From Nigrospora sphaerica (lineage: Eukaryota; Ascomycota; Sordariomycetes; Amphisphaeriales; Apiosporaceae), in NCBI GenBank assembly GCA_018287875.1, contig JAGVVL010000002.1, forward strand, positions 434,001 through 498,000: a stretch of 64,000 bases of DNA, given 5' to 3'. The position numbers and the translations under genes are program-made. Below are positions 11,685-21,149 of the stretch, piece after piece (positions within the stretch are counted from its first letter, which is position 1; each line of letters starts with the position of its first letter). The notes under the pieces are model-generated. The model was not told where the DNA came from, searched no databases, and was given only the letters and a program-made list of their open reading frames with translations.

Positions 11685-11820
11685 CTTTACTTGCGTCTCT
11701 CAACGCACTTAAAACGCTGCACAAGTCTCAGGATCGTGAGGACTCTCTTCAAACCCCATTTCCATCCATCCATCCATTTACTCGCAGCTGAGACCAGCCT
11801 CACTGCGAACCCTGTTCAAC

Positions 11821-14262
11821 ATGTCCGACCAAACGCTCACGAAGGTCCTGCTCGTCAGCAAGTACGACTGGCCTGATTGGTACAACTCGCTTCGGAGAGG
11901 AGCTGAAGATCGACGTATCTGGGACTACATCAACCCAGACGCGGAGCCTAACAGCTACATCAACAATCCTCCAGAAAGGCCAGTCTACCAGGAGCCTCAA
12001 GGAGCGAATTCAGACTCTCCGACTGCACTGGACGCAGCAGAGAGGCGCTTTCAACGAGAACTGCGAACCTTTGCTGCCGACACAAGCACTTGGAACACTC
12101 TTAACAACCATTATCTGTTTCTGACCGAATGGGTCAAGCAGACGGTCAAAAAGGAGTATCTCACGGCAGCTTACGGACGCATCGAAGCCCAGGAGAAGAA
12201 ACTCGAGCTTGTCAGAATAGCCACCGAAGCCACCGCTGCTATTGAGAGCGGAACGACCACGACTGTCGAGCGAAACAAGACCAACACGCTCCAGAAGCTG
12301 CTTAAGGAACTAAGGAAGCAGTATCAGCCGGCTGACTCCTCTGTCCTCTCCGCAATACAAGAACGCTACCAGCGAGTCCTGACAAGCGCGTCAAAGGGGG
12401 GAATCTCTCCAGAAGCCTGGCACGCCGAGTTCACCGCTATTCACGCTCTCGCCGATGCCCATGGGATCCCTGAAGTGCAAGGCGCACTTGCAATAAAGGC
12501 GTTTCTGAAGGCAGTTCGTGAGCGCATGGCTCCACAATGGGCTCAGATTCAATTGGACGATATCCTCAAAGCCGAAGTGACGGGAAAGGAACTACTCACG
12601 CTAACTCAGCTGAGCTCCATCTTTCTTGAGCAGGTGACTTCTTCTAGCACGCTAGACAGACGTCACAAGTCATTCGCCACGTTAGGAGATCAAGGAGAAG
12701 CCCATCAGACCACCTCACAGGCGAGAAAGCGGAAGAATGGCACTCTACACGCCTGTCCCTGCCTGCCTCGCGGAGAGAAGCACCAATGGGAACCCAGGGT
12801 GTGCAGACGTCTCCAGTTTGCCCTGAATGGCTCTGCGGACCTCCTACCTAACGGAGTCAAGTTCCGAGGCCTCACCAACGCTAAGGCAAAGGAAATACGA
12901 GAAAGAGCCATGTCCAATCACTGGGGCACACTCCGCAAGCTCATCGAGGAGAAGAAGCCAGGTGAGGGAGCAGGACAGACCACCGCTGAACCGTTCGTCG
13001 CGGTTACTATCGTCCCTGAGACCTTTCCCATGCCTGCCAACATTAACCTGGCTGTTACCGCTCAAATCGGCCCGCACAACCTCTCACAGTCGACTGTCGT
13101 TGACAGTTGCGGTTCCTCGCACATTGTCAACTCCATGGAGCTACTTGAGGAGGGAAGCTTCACTCCTGCGCGTCCTGGATCAGTTGTGGAGGCAGGGTCG
13201 TCGGCCTTTTCCATCAAGGGATCAGGCACAAGGGTCCTGAGGGGCTTACTGAACAGTCCCAAGGGTGGCAAGGTAGACCTGGTGCTACATGACGTGCAAC
13301 TAGTCGAAGGATTCCACACCAACATCATCTCAGAGGCGAAACTCCTGAAAGCAGGGATCTGGTACCATGGCAGAGAGTGCTCTCTACGCTATGGTGAGCA
13401 CGGAGAAGGCGTCCTGGTGCGAAAGTTGGAAAGAGTAGGCAACCTTACGTTCTTCGAATACAAGCCTCTTTACTCCTATTTCTCTTTCGCCTCTCAAGTC
13501 ATCTCCGCACCGGCTGGGACAGTGAGAGCGTTTCCCGCCATACGAAAAGCACCCACGGGTGAAGCTCAACAAACAAGACCAAGGATACGGATGGATTCTG
13601 AGGCACTCTGGCATGCTAGGGCTGGACACCTAGGCCGAGATGCGCTCAGAAAGCTCGCTGAGAGAGGACAGAATGTCGCTTTCAAAGGCGAGACACTCAC
13701 GGAGTGTGAGACTTGCAGACTTACGGACGCCAGACGACTTATCAGTCGAATTCCAGTAGAAAGAGCCCCAAGACCATTCTTCAGGGTGCTCTGGGACCTA
13801 TTTGACTATCCACGTGGGTATGATGGGTCTCGCTGGTTAATAGTCCTGAAGGATGATTACAGCGGAAAGCTTTGGTCGTTCACTTCGCCTACCAAGTCAC
13901 ACACGCAGCTATTTCGAATACTGCGAAGCTTCGAAAGGCATGTCCTCAGGCGCTACAACCTTCACATCGCAATCCTCAAGCACGACGGGGAGAAGGGGGT
14001 GATAGCAATCCAGGGCATGACCGAATATGAGCGTTGGGCAGAGGAGGAAGGAATCGAGCTGGAGATATCCCCTCCGAACACCCATGAGCCGAATGGGGGC
14101 TCAGAAAGAGCAGGTCAGGAGGTCATCAATAGGGCACTGAAGCTAAGGAGCACGCCAAGCTACCCGAGGCGCTCTGGCCGGAAGCAACGAGAGCGGCAAC
14201 CAAGCTTATCAACATGTGCCCATCACAGGCGCAACGCTTCCGAAGCCCAGATGAGGTGCTAG
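11821..14262 (+). CDS. Copia gag-protease-integrase polyprotein, 5' part
   Basis: This reads as an 813-codon frame. The N-terminal capsid region (residues about 1-290) is followed by a knuckle-like CPCLPRGEKHQWEPRVC near residue 310, a protease-like VVDSCGSSHIVN near residue 430, and the GAG-pre-integrase zinc segment (H...H then CETCRL) near residue 600. The integrase core then shows its first Asp in the DLFDYPRG/KDDYSGK region and the later Asp and Glu in KHDGEKG and NGGSERAGQ. The frame leaves integrase homology around 14145-14155 and runs to a spurious stop. Integrase homology continues one frame lower in the next feature, so one base appears to have been lost here. Whether translation can cross this point is not shown. 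Confidence 0.9.
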   Translation: MSDQTLTKVLLVSKYDWPDWYNSLRRGAEDRRIWDYINPDAEPNSYINNPPERPVYQEPQGANSDSPTALDAAERRFQRELRTFAADTSTWNTLNNHYLFLTEWVKQTVKKEYLTAAYGRIEAQEKKLELVRIATEATAAIESGTTTTVERNKTNTLQKLLKELRKQYQPADSSVLSAIQERYQRVLTSASKGGISPEAWHAEFTAIHALADAHGIPEVQGALAIKAFLKAVRERMAPQWAQIQLDDILKAEVTGKELLTLTQLSSIFLEQVTSSSTLDRRHKSFATLGDQGEAHQTTSQARKRKNGTLHACPCLPRGEKHQWEPRVCRRLQFALNGSADLLPNGVKFRGLTNAKAKEIRERAMSNHWGTLRKLIEEKKPGEGAGQTTAEPFVAVTIVPETFPMPANINLAVTAQIGPHNLSQSTVVDSCGSSHIVNSMELLEEGSFTPARPGSVVEAGSSAFSIKGSGTRVLRGLLNSPKGGKVDLVLHDVQLVEGFHTNIISEAKLLKAGIWYHGRECSLRYGEHGEGVLVRKLERVGNLTFFEYKPLYSYFSFASQVISAPAGTVRAFPAIRKAPTGEAQQTRPRIRMDSEALWHARAGHLGRDALRKLAERGQNVAFKGETLTECETCRLTDARRLISRIPVERAPRPFFRVLWDLFDYPRGYDGSRWLIVLKDDYSGKLWSFTSPTKSHTQLFRILRSFERHVLRRYNLHIAILKHDGEKGVIAIQGMTEYERWAEEEGIELEISPPNTHEPNGGSERAGQEVINRALKLRSTPSYPRRSGRKQRERQPSLSTCAHHRRNASEAQMRC

Positions 14263-17201
14263 ACTCCTGGTTTTTGCAAAATGAGGAGCGGTACAGCCCA
14301 GCTCAGGTGCGTGACATCCACGCAGACCTGCGGCCAGACTGGTCTGGGATATACGTGTTCGGCTGCAAAGCGTATGCGTTACATCAGAGACGAGCGGCTG
14401 GGCTGGACCGACGAGCGTTCAAAGTTCAACCAAGGGCTCAGATCGGTTATCTAGTAGGTTACGCCGCTAGGAACATCTACAGGATCTGGTTGCCTAAGCA
14501 CGGCAGAGTCATTCAGACGCGAGACGTCACCTTCGACGAGACGCAGTTCTATTATAGCCGAGACTCGCAACGTCTTGAGCCAGAGGCGATAGAATATCTG
14601 GAAGTTCAGCCCTCAGAGATCCCATTGAGCGAAGCAGGCTTTACAAACGAGTCGATGCCGCTCTGGGAAGCTCTTGAGGAGCTAGACGACGCCATAAGTC
14701 CTGAAACACGTCCCGACTCCACTCGAGAGGCTCATCTCGTGGACTCGGGGGTGCCGGACACACCCGAGGGACCAGTCGACAAGAACTCGGGGGTGAGACG
14801 CGCACCTGAAGACATCCAAGGAATTCATGGGCCTGGGATGTCGGATGCACAGACAGGACTTCTTACGCCTGGTCGCCAGTCAAGTGAGCCGGAGGGCGAA
14901 AATAGCATGCTTTACCTTACGGAACACCTCATAAGCGAACCACGGCATAGATCCAGTGATCACCAGCCAGTTGCAACTGCTGGAGAGTCAGGGTCAGAAA
15001 ACACGGGACGAGCAGCAGAGCGGCCACTCTCAGGCTCACCCGAAGTGTCAGAACCAGCAGGCATCTCGGCGCGCAGGCCGACGAGCTCAACTGGGACACC
15101 AGACCGGAGCATAGCTCCTCAGAGACTGCATGGTCAGTCTCCAGACCAGAGGATAGCTCCTCAGAGACTGCAAGGTCAGACTCCAGAGACGGATCTACAA
15201 GAAGAGATCCATGACGAAATTAATGTTCGGCCTCTTGACGAAGAGACGGACCAGAGACCGCCTGAGAGCCGCAGAGCAACTAGGGGTAGGAGATCCCGAG
15301 CCTCACAGCCGACGCAACCAGCGAGGAGGAGCTCGAGACTCCAGAGAGAACAGGAAACGGATCAGCAGTCGTTCCTTTCGCTGCTATTCGGGCTCAAGGA
15401 GATAACCCAACAAGAGACTGATCATCTCGATGCTCTCCTAAGCACCTGTCTCGCTAAGGAGGCCACGAACCAAGATGAGGACCTCCTGAGAACCATTCAT
15501 GCGCGAATATTCGCGTCAACACGGTCTCAAAGAGCACTCAAGGAGCTAGACGAACCAAGCGGACCGCAGGGCTTCGCTCCTCCACCCAAGTTCTGGCGTG
15601 AATTAGCTACTCACCCCAGAGGAGAGCAGTTCAGACAAGCTACCAAGCTCGAGATCGACAAGGCAGTGGCTATGAAAGCCTGGGAGGAGGTTCCAGACGC
15701 TCCCTCGCTCTTCAAGCTGCCCTTAAAATGGGTTTTCACCGATAAATTCGATGAGAACAACAAGCACCTTCGCTGCAAAGCAAGGATCTGCGTGCGAGGA
15801 GATAAGCAGATTGTCACTTCACTAGCCAGCACGTACGCTGCTACGCTAGCCTCGAAGTCCTTCAGGATTATCATGGCCCTAGCAGCCTACTTCGACTGGG
15901 AAGTCAGACAGTTCGACGTTGTCAACGCATTCCTGAACGCACTTTTCGCAGAAAACTCCGAACCAATCTTCGTGGAACATCCACCAGGCTATGAAAGGCC
16001 AGGATACTGTCTCAAGCTGAACAGAGCACTCTATGGACTCAAGGAATCACCTCAACTATGGTTCCGAGACTTCTCGAGCTCACTTCGAAGACTTGGGCTT
16101 GTCAGCACACCTGAGGAACCCTGCCTGTTCTATAACGAGAAACGCACGATCTTCGTTGTGTTCTATGTGGACGATTTCCTAGTCTGTTACAGCCCACAGG
16201 CTAAAGAGGAGGCACTCGCCTTAATCGAAGCCCTCAAGGGGATCTATGAGCTGAAGGACCAAGGATCTGTGGGCTACTACCTAGGGGTCAGGGTCACTCG
16301 TAAGAGAAACGAGGGATTACTCTGGCTCTCGCATGACAGCTATCTTGAGAAGATAGCGAGGCGTTTTGACCTCCAGGACGACAAGTCACCAGCGACGCCA
16401 CTCCCGTCCATAGCCTTGGAAGCTTATCAAGACACTGCTCCAGCTCACCGAGTTAAAGCTTACCAGGAACGCGTTGGGAGCATCCTCTACAGCGCTATTA
16501 TGATCAGGCCGGACCTTTCCTTCGCCTGCTCACAGCTATCTCGCTTCCTCACGAATCCAAGTCAAGAGCATCTCGAGGCAGCTGACTGGTGCATACGGTA
16601 CGCGTTTAGCACTCGATACGTGTCGATACGCTACGGAATGAAGAAACCAGTGCAGTCTATCCCACAAGCGCTAGTTATCTCAACGGATGCTTCATTTGCA
16701 GACGATCCGGAGACGCGTCGTTCTTCCCAGGGATACCTCATCCAGCTATTCGGAGGACCAGTAGCCTGGAAGGCCAGCCGACAAGCGACAGTTACCACTT
16801 CCACCACGGAGGCAGAGCTTCTGGCGCTCAGCGAGACAGCCAAGGAGACCATGGCACTTCAGAGGCTATTCAGAGACATCCAACTCGTCCTAGACGCACC
16901 TTTCAGCATCTCCTGCGATAACCAGCAGACGATACGCCTTATCATCGGCAATCAGGAGAGGGTATCTACGAAGCTAAGGCACGTTGATATACATAACCTC
17001 TGGCTCCGCCAAGAATACTCCAGGGGCTCATTTCAATTAATTTATCTCGCCACAAAGGACATGCCAGCCGACGGACTAACGAAGAATCTACCACGGGCGA
17101 AATTTGAGCAATTAAGAGCGACTCTCAACCTTCAGGACATCCGACAAGCGATCGAGGAAGCAGAGAATGGAAAACAACGCATATGGATTAAAGAATCTTA
17201 A
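14214..17201 (+). CDS. Copia integrase C-terminus, reverse transcriptase and RNase H (pol 3' part)
   Basis: The homology really begins near 14150, upstream of the first in-frame Met, so this is the continuation of the polyprotein and not an independent gene. It contains the integrase C-terminal region, a long Ser/Thr/Glu-rich linker with a 39-bp tandem repeat (around 15105-15190, IAPQRL units), the reverse transcriptase (RCKARICVRGD, LYGLKESPQLW, and the catalytic YVDDFLV) and Copia RNase H (STDASFADD, SQGYLIQLFGG, TTSTTEAELLAL). It ends at a normal stop and is otherwise intact over 995 codons, consistent with recent activity. Confidence 0.92.
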   Translation: MCPSQAQRFRSPDEVLDSWFLQNEERYSPAQVRDIHADLRPDWSGIYVFGCKAYALHQRRAAGLDRRAFKVQPRAQIGYLVGYAARNIYRIWLPKHGRVIQTRDVTFDETQFYYSRDSQRLEPEAIEYLEVQPSEIPLSEAGFTNESMPLWEALEELDDAISPETRPDSTREAHLVDSGVPDTPEGPVDKNSGVRRAPEDIQGIHGPGMSDAQTGLLTPGRQSSEPEGENSMLYLTEHLISEPRHRSSDHQPVATAGESGSENTGRAAERPLSGSPEVSEPAGISARRPTSSTGTPDRSIAPQRLHGQSPDQRIAPQRLQGQTPETDLQEEIHDEINVRPLDEETDQRPPESRRATRGRRSRASQPTQPARRSSRLQREQETDQQSFLSLLFGLKEITQQETDHLDALLSTCLAKEATNQDEDLLRTIHARIFASTRSQRALKELDEPSGPQGFAPPPKFWRELATHPRGEQFRQATKLEIDKAVAMKAWEEVPDAPSLFKLPLKWVFTDKFDENNKHLRCKARICVRGDKQIVTSLASTYAATLASKSFRIIMALAAYFDWEVRQFDVVNAFLNALFAENSEPIFVEHPPGYERPGYCLKLNRALYGLKESPQLWFRDFSSSLRRLGLVSTPEEPCLFYNEKRTIFVVFYVDDFLVCYSPQAKEEALALIEALKGIYELKDQGSVGYYLGVRVTRKRNEGLLWLSHDSYLEKIARRFDLQDDKSPATPLPSIALEAYQDTAPAHRVKAYQERVGSILYSAIMIRPDLSFACSQLSRFLTNPSQEHLEAADWCIRYAFSTRYVSIRYGMKKPVQSIPQALVISTDASFADDPETRRSSQGYLIQLFGGPVAWKASRQATVTTSTTEAELLALSETAKETMALQRLFRDIQLVLDAPFSISCDNQQTIRLIIGNQERVSTKLRHVDIHNLWLRQEYSRGSFQLIYLATKDMPADGLTKNLPRAKFEQLRATLNLQDIRQAIEEAENGKQRIWIKES

Positions 17202-17458
17202 AGCATCGTGGACAAGATACTACCTGCTGCTAGGAGCAGGGCTTTAGTATCTATGAACGAACCGCAAAACATCCCACAAGCTACCAAGAAGAAAAAACGC
17301 CATCGTTGACCCCAGCTAAGACCCTGCTTTCCCTTCCTCCGAGCCTCCTTCGTGTGGTACTGCACGCGAGGAGCGCGCTCCCTAAGCTTCACGATGGGAC
17401 CAAGCTCCGCAGGATTGTCGCCGGAAACACCGGAGAAACTGGAGCTCGAGCTCAAGTC

Positions 17459-18236
17459 CTACTTTCTCCGCTCGCCACGCCTCTCAGGCAGCTTGGTACG
17501 CGCACTAGGGCCAGGCGTAGGCGTCTCGGGCGCTGGAGAGGACTCAGAAGGCGGAGGGGAAGAGAGCGGCGAAGAGCTGTCGGACGCAGGAGCGCTGCGA
17601 GGCTCAGGAGAGCCCACGTCACCTCCAAGAAGCGTGTGGTCATCGGGAAGGCCATGCAGGTCGCGCAAGCCCTTCACGGTTGCTCTCATGCGACGAATCT
17701 GAGGCTTCAAGCCTGTCAGGACAGCCAGCAGGAGAATCAGCAGCAAAAAGGTACTCACAACGTTCTGGACCGGGCGGTTCAGCTCACGCAACAGGGAACG
17801 AGCAGCCAGGGCAAGCCACTCGGGCACCTCCTCGCACTGATGGTTGTTTAAAGTGCACTCGTAGCACTTCAAGGCACCTGGCAAGCGAGTATCGTGGCAA
17901 TGGCCACGAGAATGACGCTCGGCACCACGCAAACAGGGGAGACAGGGTGTGAAGCGCAGGTCACCTTTCTGGCGCCGCAGAATAGCCATCTCAGCGCGAG
18001 ACGGGCTGGCGGCCTTGCGAGCCTTGTCCTTGGCCCTGGCGCGCTTGATGAGCTCTCTGGCGCGCTTGAGCTCCTCGGGGTCTATGTCGGACTCGCTGTC
18101 CTCGTGATCGCGGCCAGGCTTGCCGCTGCCCTGGAAAGGCGCACGCCCGCCACTGCCCTGGCCAACCGCTATGAAGCGAAAAGTTAGCAAAATGAGCACC
18201 AGAGAACAGGCGAGGTGCGAACAAACCGGCAGACAT
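17459..18236 (-). CDS. Antisense gene inside Copia element; Cys-rich, one hydrophobic helix
   Basis: I do not recognise this protein. It lies between pol and the 3' LTR on the opposite strand. The spliced model is exon 1 18236-18227 and exon 2 18168-17459, giving 239 aa. The 58-nt intron has a GTTTGT donor, a strong GCTAAC branch point and a TTCATAG acceptor. The unspliced alternative starts at 18325 and gives 288 aa in the same frame. Visible features in order: an acidic then basic coiled-coil-like stretch (ELKRARELIKRARAKDKARK), a Cys/His cluster (CLPCLRG, GHCHD, KCYECTLNNHQC), a hydrophobic helix (STFLLLILLLAVLTGL), and a Pro/Ser-rich tail. A TATA box lies upstream on the same strand. An envelope-like or regulatory role is possible but unproven. 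Confidence 0.6.
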
Positions 18237-18364
18237 TGCTGATGATACTGGAAAATGGCGAGAAGAAGCTGGATGGATGGCCTGAAAGGCGAGAGAAGAA
18301 GTGCAGAAGACAGTGGGAAGCGCAATGATGATGATAAGGGGAAGAAGAAGCCCGGGGAGGACTT

Positions 18365-18372
18365 CCTTTATA
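18365..18372 (-). promoter_or_regulatory. TATA box of the antisense gene
   Basis: TATAAAGG on the reverse strand lies about 130 bp upstream of the spliced-model start codon (18236) and about 40 bp upstream of the alternative start at 18325. It points away from the retrotransposon's sense transcription. Confidence 0.5.
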
Positions 18373-18812
18373 CCCTTAAGCCTCTGAGGACACGCCCCAT
18401 TCGAAGTTGCTCACCGAAGCTGCCAAACTCGCGATAAATCCACCTGGGCAGCGAGTGACGGGACACTGACTCACTCAGAAGCAGCGCGAGAGTTTAGACG
18501 ACGAAGATATCGCTAAGCAACGCGTGCAGTGAAGCAGCACAGCGGCTCTCACCGACGAGAGGAGTCAAGATGCGGACGTGCCGCATTCAAAGAGAGGAGT
18601 TGTGACTTCGCACGAGTTGCGGCTGCGAGGGGTTCTGACGTGCTATTGATCAGAACAACTCATCGTCTGATCTCAATGCGCGGCTATTACTTACAACAAC
18701 TCATCGTCCGATCTTAGGGATGATCGCAGCCCGCAAGCGAAATGTCAAAAGGATCGCTTCACAGGACCCTTACCAAGCGATTTTCAGCCACACCGAGCGG
18801 ATCGGTTCGGCT

Positions 18813-18821
18813 GAGGGGGTG
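18813..18821 (+). other. Polypurine tract of Copia element
   Basis: The sequence GAGGGGGTG immediately precedes the 3' LTR. This is the expected position for the plus-strand primer, although one T interrupts the purines. Confidence 0.65.
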
Positions 18822-19011
18822 TGTCGCGAGACGAGCCTATCGTCACTAACAAGCCTACCAGGTCACGTGACTTTATGTAAGCTCAAGAGCCTAGCCTGTC
18901 AGGCGGGCTACGGAGCTACTATATCTACCTCTGGATCCTCAGATAGTTTTCCTTTGTTTTTCCTAATAGAACAACTAGAACCTCGTTCCTCACGTCCCCT
19001 GAAGTGCGACA
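18822..19011 (+). repeat. 3' LTR of Copia element
   Basis: This is a second 190-bp copy. I found no difference from the 5' LTR when reading them side by side. Confidence 0.97.
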
Positions 19012-19128
19012 CATCTTTTACCGATTTTATTTTCTAAATTTAATTATAAGCCCACCTTAACGACATGTTTTACTGTGTTTTTCCTACATATCAGTGTAAT
19101 CAGGATGTTACATCTTGACGTACAATTA

Positions 19129-19169
19129 AGCTCAGACCCCCATCTGTGCACCAGCCCCTTAGTGAACCA
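19129..19169 (+). repeat. Left terminal inverted repeat of Pogo element
   Basis: The repeat begins AGCTCAGACC and includes the shared core GCACCAGCCCCTTAGTGAAC. The other end carries the same core inverted. Confidence 0.88.
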
Positions 19170-20799
19170 GAGTTTGAGATGTCTTCGAAAAATGAAGCAC
19201 CAGCACCAAAACAACGATGTCTCGACAACCAAACAAGGAACTGAGTTCGTTTTTTGATCTATGAGACAGTGATGCAGTCCTTGGGCTCAGAATCAGACTC
19301 TTCAGAGACATCGAGCTCAACTATATATCGTTTTATTGCCCGACCTTTGCCTTTAGTATCGCTAGAGGACGCCAGCTCCTCCTTCACTTTACGCACATCT
19401 GCAATCCTCACGAACGCTTCCTATGTAGTCTCCCTGACTTTTCGACGTTTCTGGGGCCTCTGGCGCTCTAATGCAGCCGCTAATTGGTCTCTCTCTTCGC
19501 TCAGCGTAGAGATTTTCACGATTGCTTCGTCGAGAGCCTTGCCAAGCTTCGACTGGAAGGACCTGAACATTGGAGATCGGTATACAGGGTCTATACTGCG
19601 CAGGTCCTTGGCGATAATATTGATCTGGCGGGAACTCTTTGGCGTGGAGATATCGATACCACTCATTATCGCTAGCCCTAGCGCCTCTAGCACCTCTGGC
19701 GTCCTCCAGAGGCTGGAGTCTGGCTGGTCACGTAGATGCTGGCGCGCCAGCCTGCTATTGAGGGCTTTGGAGCGGTCCCTTGGGAAGATACCGGTCGCGC
19801 GCCAGCCAGCAGCGATATTTAAAGCCGTGAAGGCTTCCAAACGAGCGCCCATCCAAGCCTCCAGGAACTCCGGCTTCTTTGGTGTCATGGTGAGGCTATT
19901 GCGGCATACAGCGCGTAGATGGTCGCGATACTTCCTCTTCAGAACGCTAAAGGGGCCCAAATCGAGAGGCTGGAGGACCTGTGAGCAGTGCGCTGGTAGG
20001 AAATTAATCCAGACGTTGTTCTCCAAGCATCGTAGTATAAATAGATCGTCAATATGGCTATTATGGCCATCGAGGATAAGGTGTCGCCACTGGCTGGGGT
20101 TTTCAGGCGCTGTAAACGGTAGAAACAGTTCCTCTAGCCACTGTAAAGCAATTGCCTTGCTGGTCCAACCGTTTGGACTGCTGGCAAACATCCATTTGTG
20201 ATACTCCTTGCGGAGTTGTTGGTCTCCAAACCATTGCTGTTGAATAGAGGCCCCAGCGAAGATCACGGCCGGCGGTAAAGCTCTGCCGTCTCCAGAGATA
20301 CACTCTAAAGTAGTTGTCTACTCTCTGTTACCAGGCTCCATAGTATAGATCTTCTGGAGCTCAGATAGGCCGAATACGATATAGTTATCTAACTAGCCAA
20401 TATGGGCTCCAACTTCGTCCACGTTATATGTGTGCTCTGGAGGAACAAGGCCTGCGTCTCCTTAATTAAGGCGATCGAAGAACTCCTGGATATTATCACG
20501 GGAGGCTCTATTAGCGCGTTTAAAGTCGAGCGGCGTAGATTGTATGGTCTTTAATAGCGGCCAGCGCTTAAGAAACTTCGTATGCCAGTGTTTGCCGACC
20601 ACTCCAGAGTGGCCTGAGTTAATGAGTAGTCTCTAGGCGAACCAGCGAAATCGTGAGAACGGAGGAGCCCAGCTAAGTCTGCCCTGTGTAAGTATCTAGT
20701 CTGCTAAACCTTTCTCCAGCGTTGGTGAAAGGCTCTGGCGATGGCTGTGAGCAAGGTATCTAGGGTTGACACCGTCGATTCGGCGCTTAAGGGTGTTTC

Positions 20800-20814
20800 G
20801 AGATACGTGGTATT
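20800..20814. repeat. LINE target-site duplication, 3' side of LINE
   Basis: The 15-bp sequence GAGATACGTGGTATT is repeated exactly at 25680-25694, bracketing the LINE. It derives from transposase coding sequence. Confidence 0.9.
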
Positions 20815-20838
20815 ATTATTATTATTATTATTATTATT
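20815..20838. repeat. Trinucleotide tail of the LINE
   Basis: A run of ATT units on the + strand, which is (AAT)n on the LINE coding strand, marks the 3' end directly against the target duplication. Confidence 0.85.
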
Positions 20839-21149
20839 CTTACACCTAGCGACCTATCAAGGCCATGAGGACCCCCTACGCATCTCAGCCTAGGAAAACC
20901 GTTCCGGGCTGACGTCCGGCCGGGTGAAAAACCTAGGTTCCGCTGCGTCGTACCGCTTCTATCTACTCTTTGACCTGCCATACCGAGATCGGGCTCAGCG
21001 CGCCCGCTTCCTAGCTGATAAGTTGATTCGCCAGCTGGAACATGTCTAGCCTGCCCGAGCGGAGTAGCCATCTCGCGATAATTCCTGCTTTTCCTGGGGT
21101 GTCGAGCATCCTGTCCGTGTCTATCGGTCCTCCTAAAGCTTGGACGAGA

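Larger units (their letters stand above)
11481..19011 (+). mobile_element. Ty1/Copia LTR retrotransposon, young and near-complete
   Basis: The element is 7.5 kb with two LTRs of 190 bp that I read as identical. They begin TGTCGC and end GCGACA. A 5-bp target duplication, CATCT, lies at 11476-11480 and 19012-19016. A primer-binding site directly follows the 5' LTR and a purine-rich tract precedes the 3' LTR. The gene order gag, protease, integrase, reverse transcriptase, RNase H is diagnostic of Copia/Pseudoviridae. Identical LTRs imply a recent insertion. One frameshift inside the integrase splits the polyprotein. An additional antisense gene lies between pol and the 3' LTR. Confidence 0.97.

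Noticed and set aside
14140..14214. Programmed ribosomal frameshift in the Copia element
   Set aside because: No X-XXY-YYZ slippery heptamer or evident pseudoknot, and the shift is in mid-integrase, not between gag and pol; a one-base indel is simpler.
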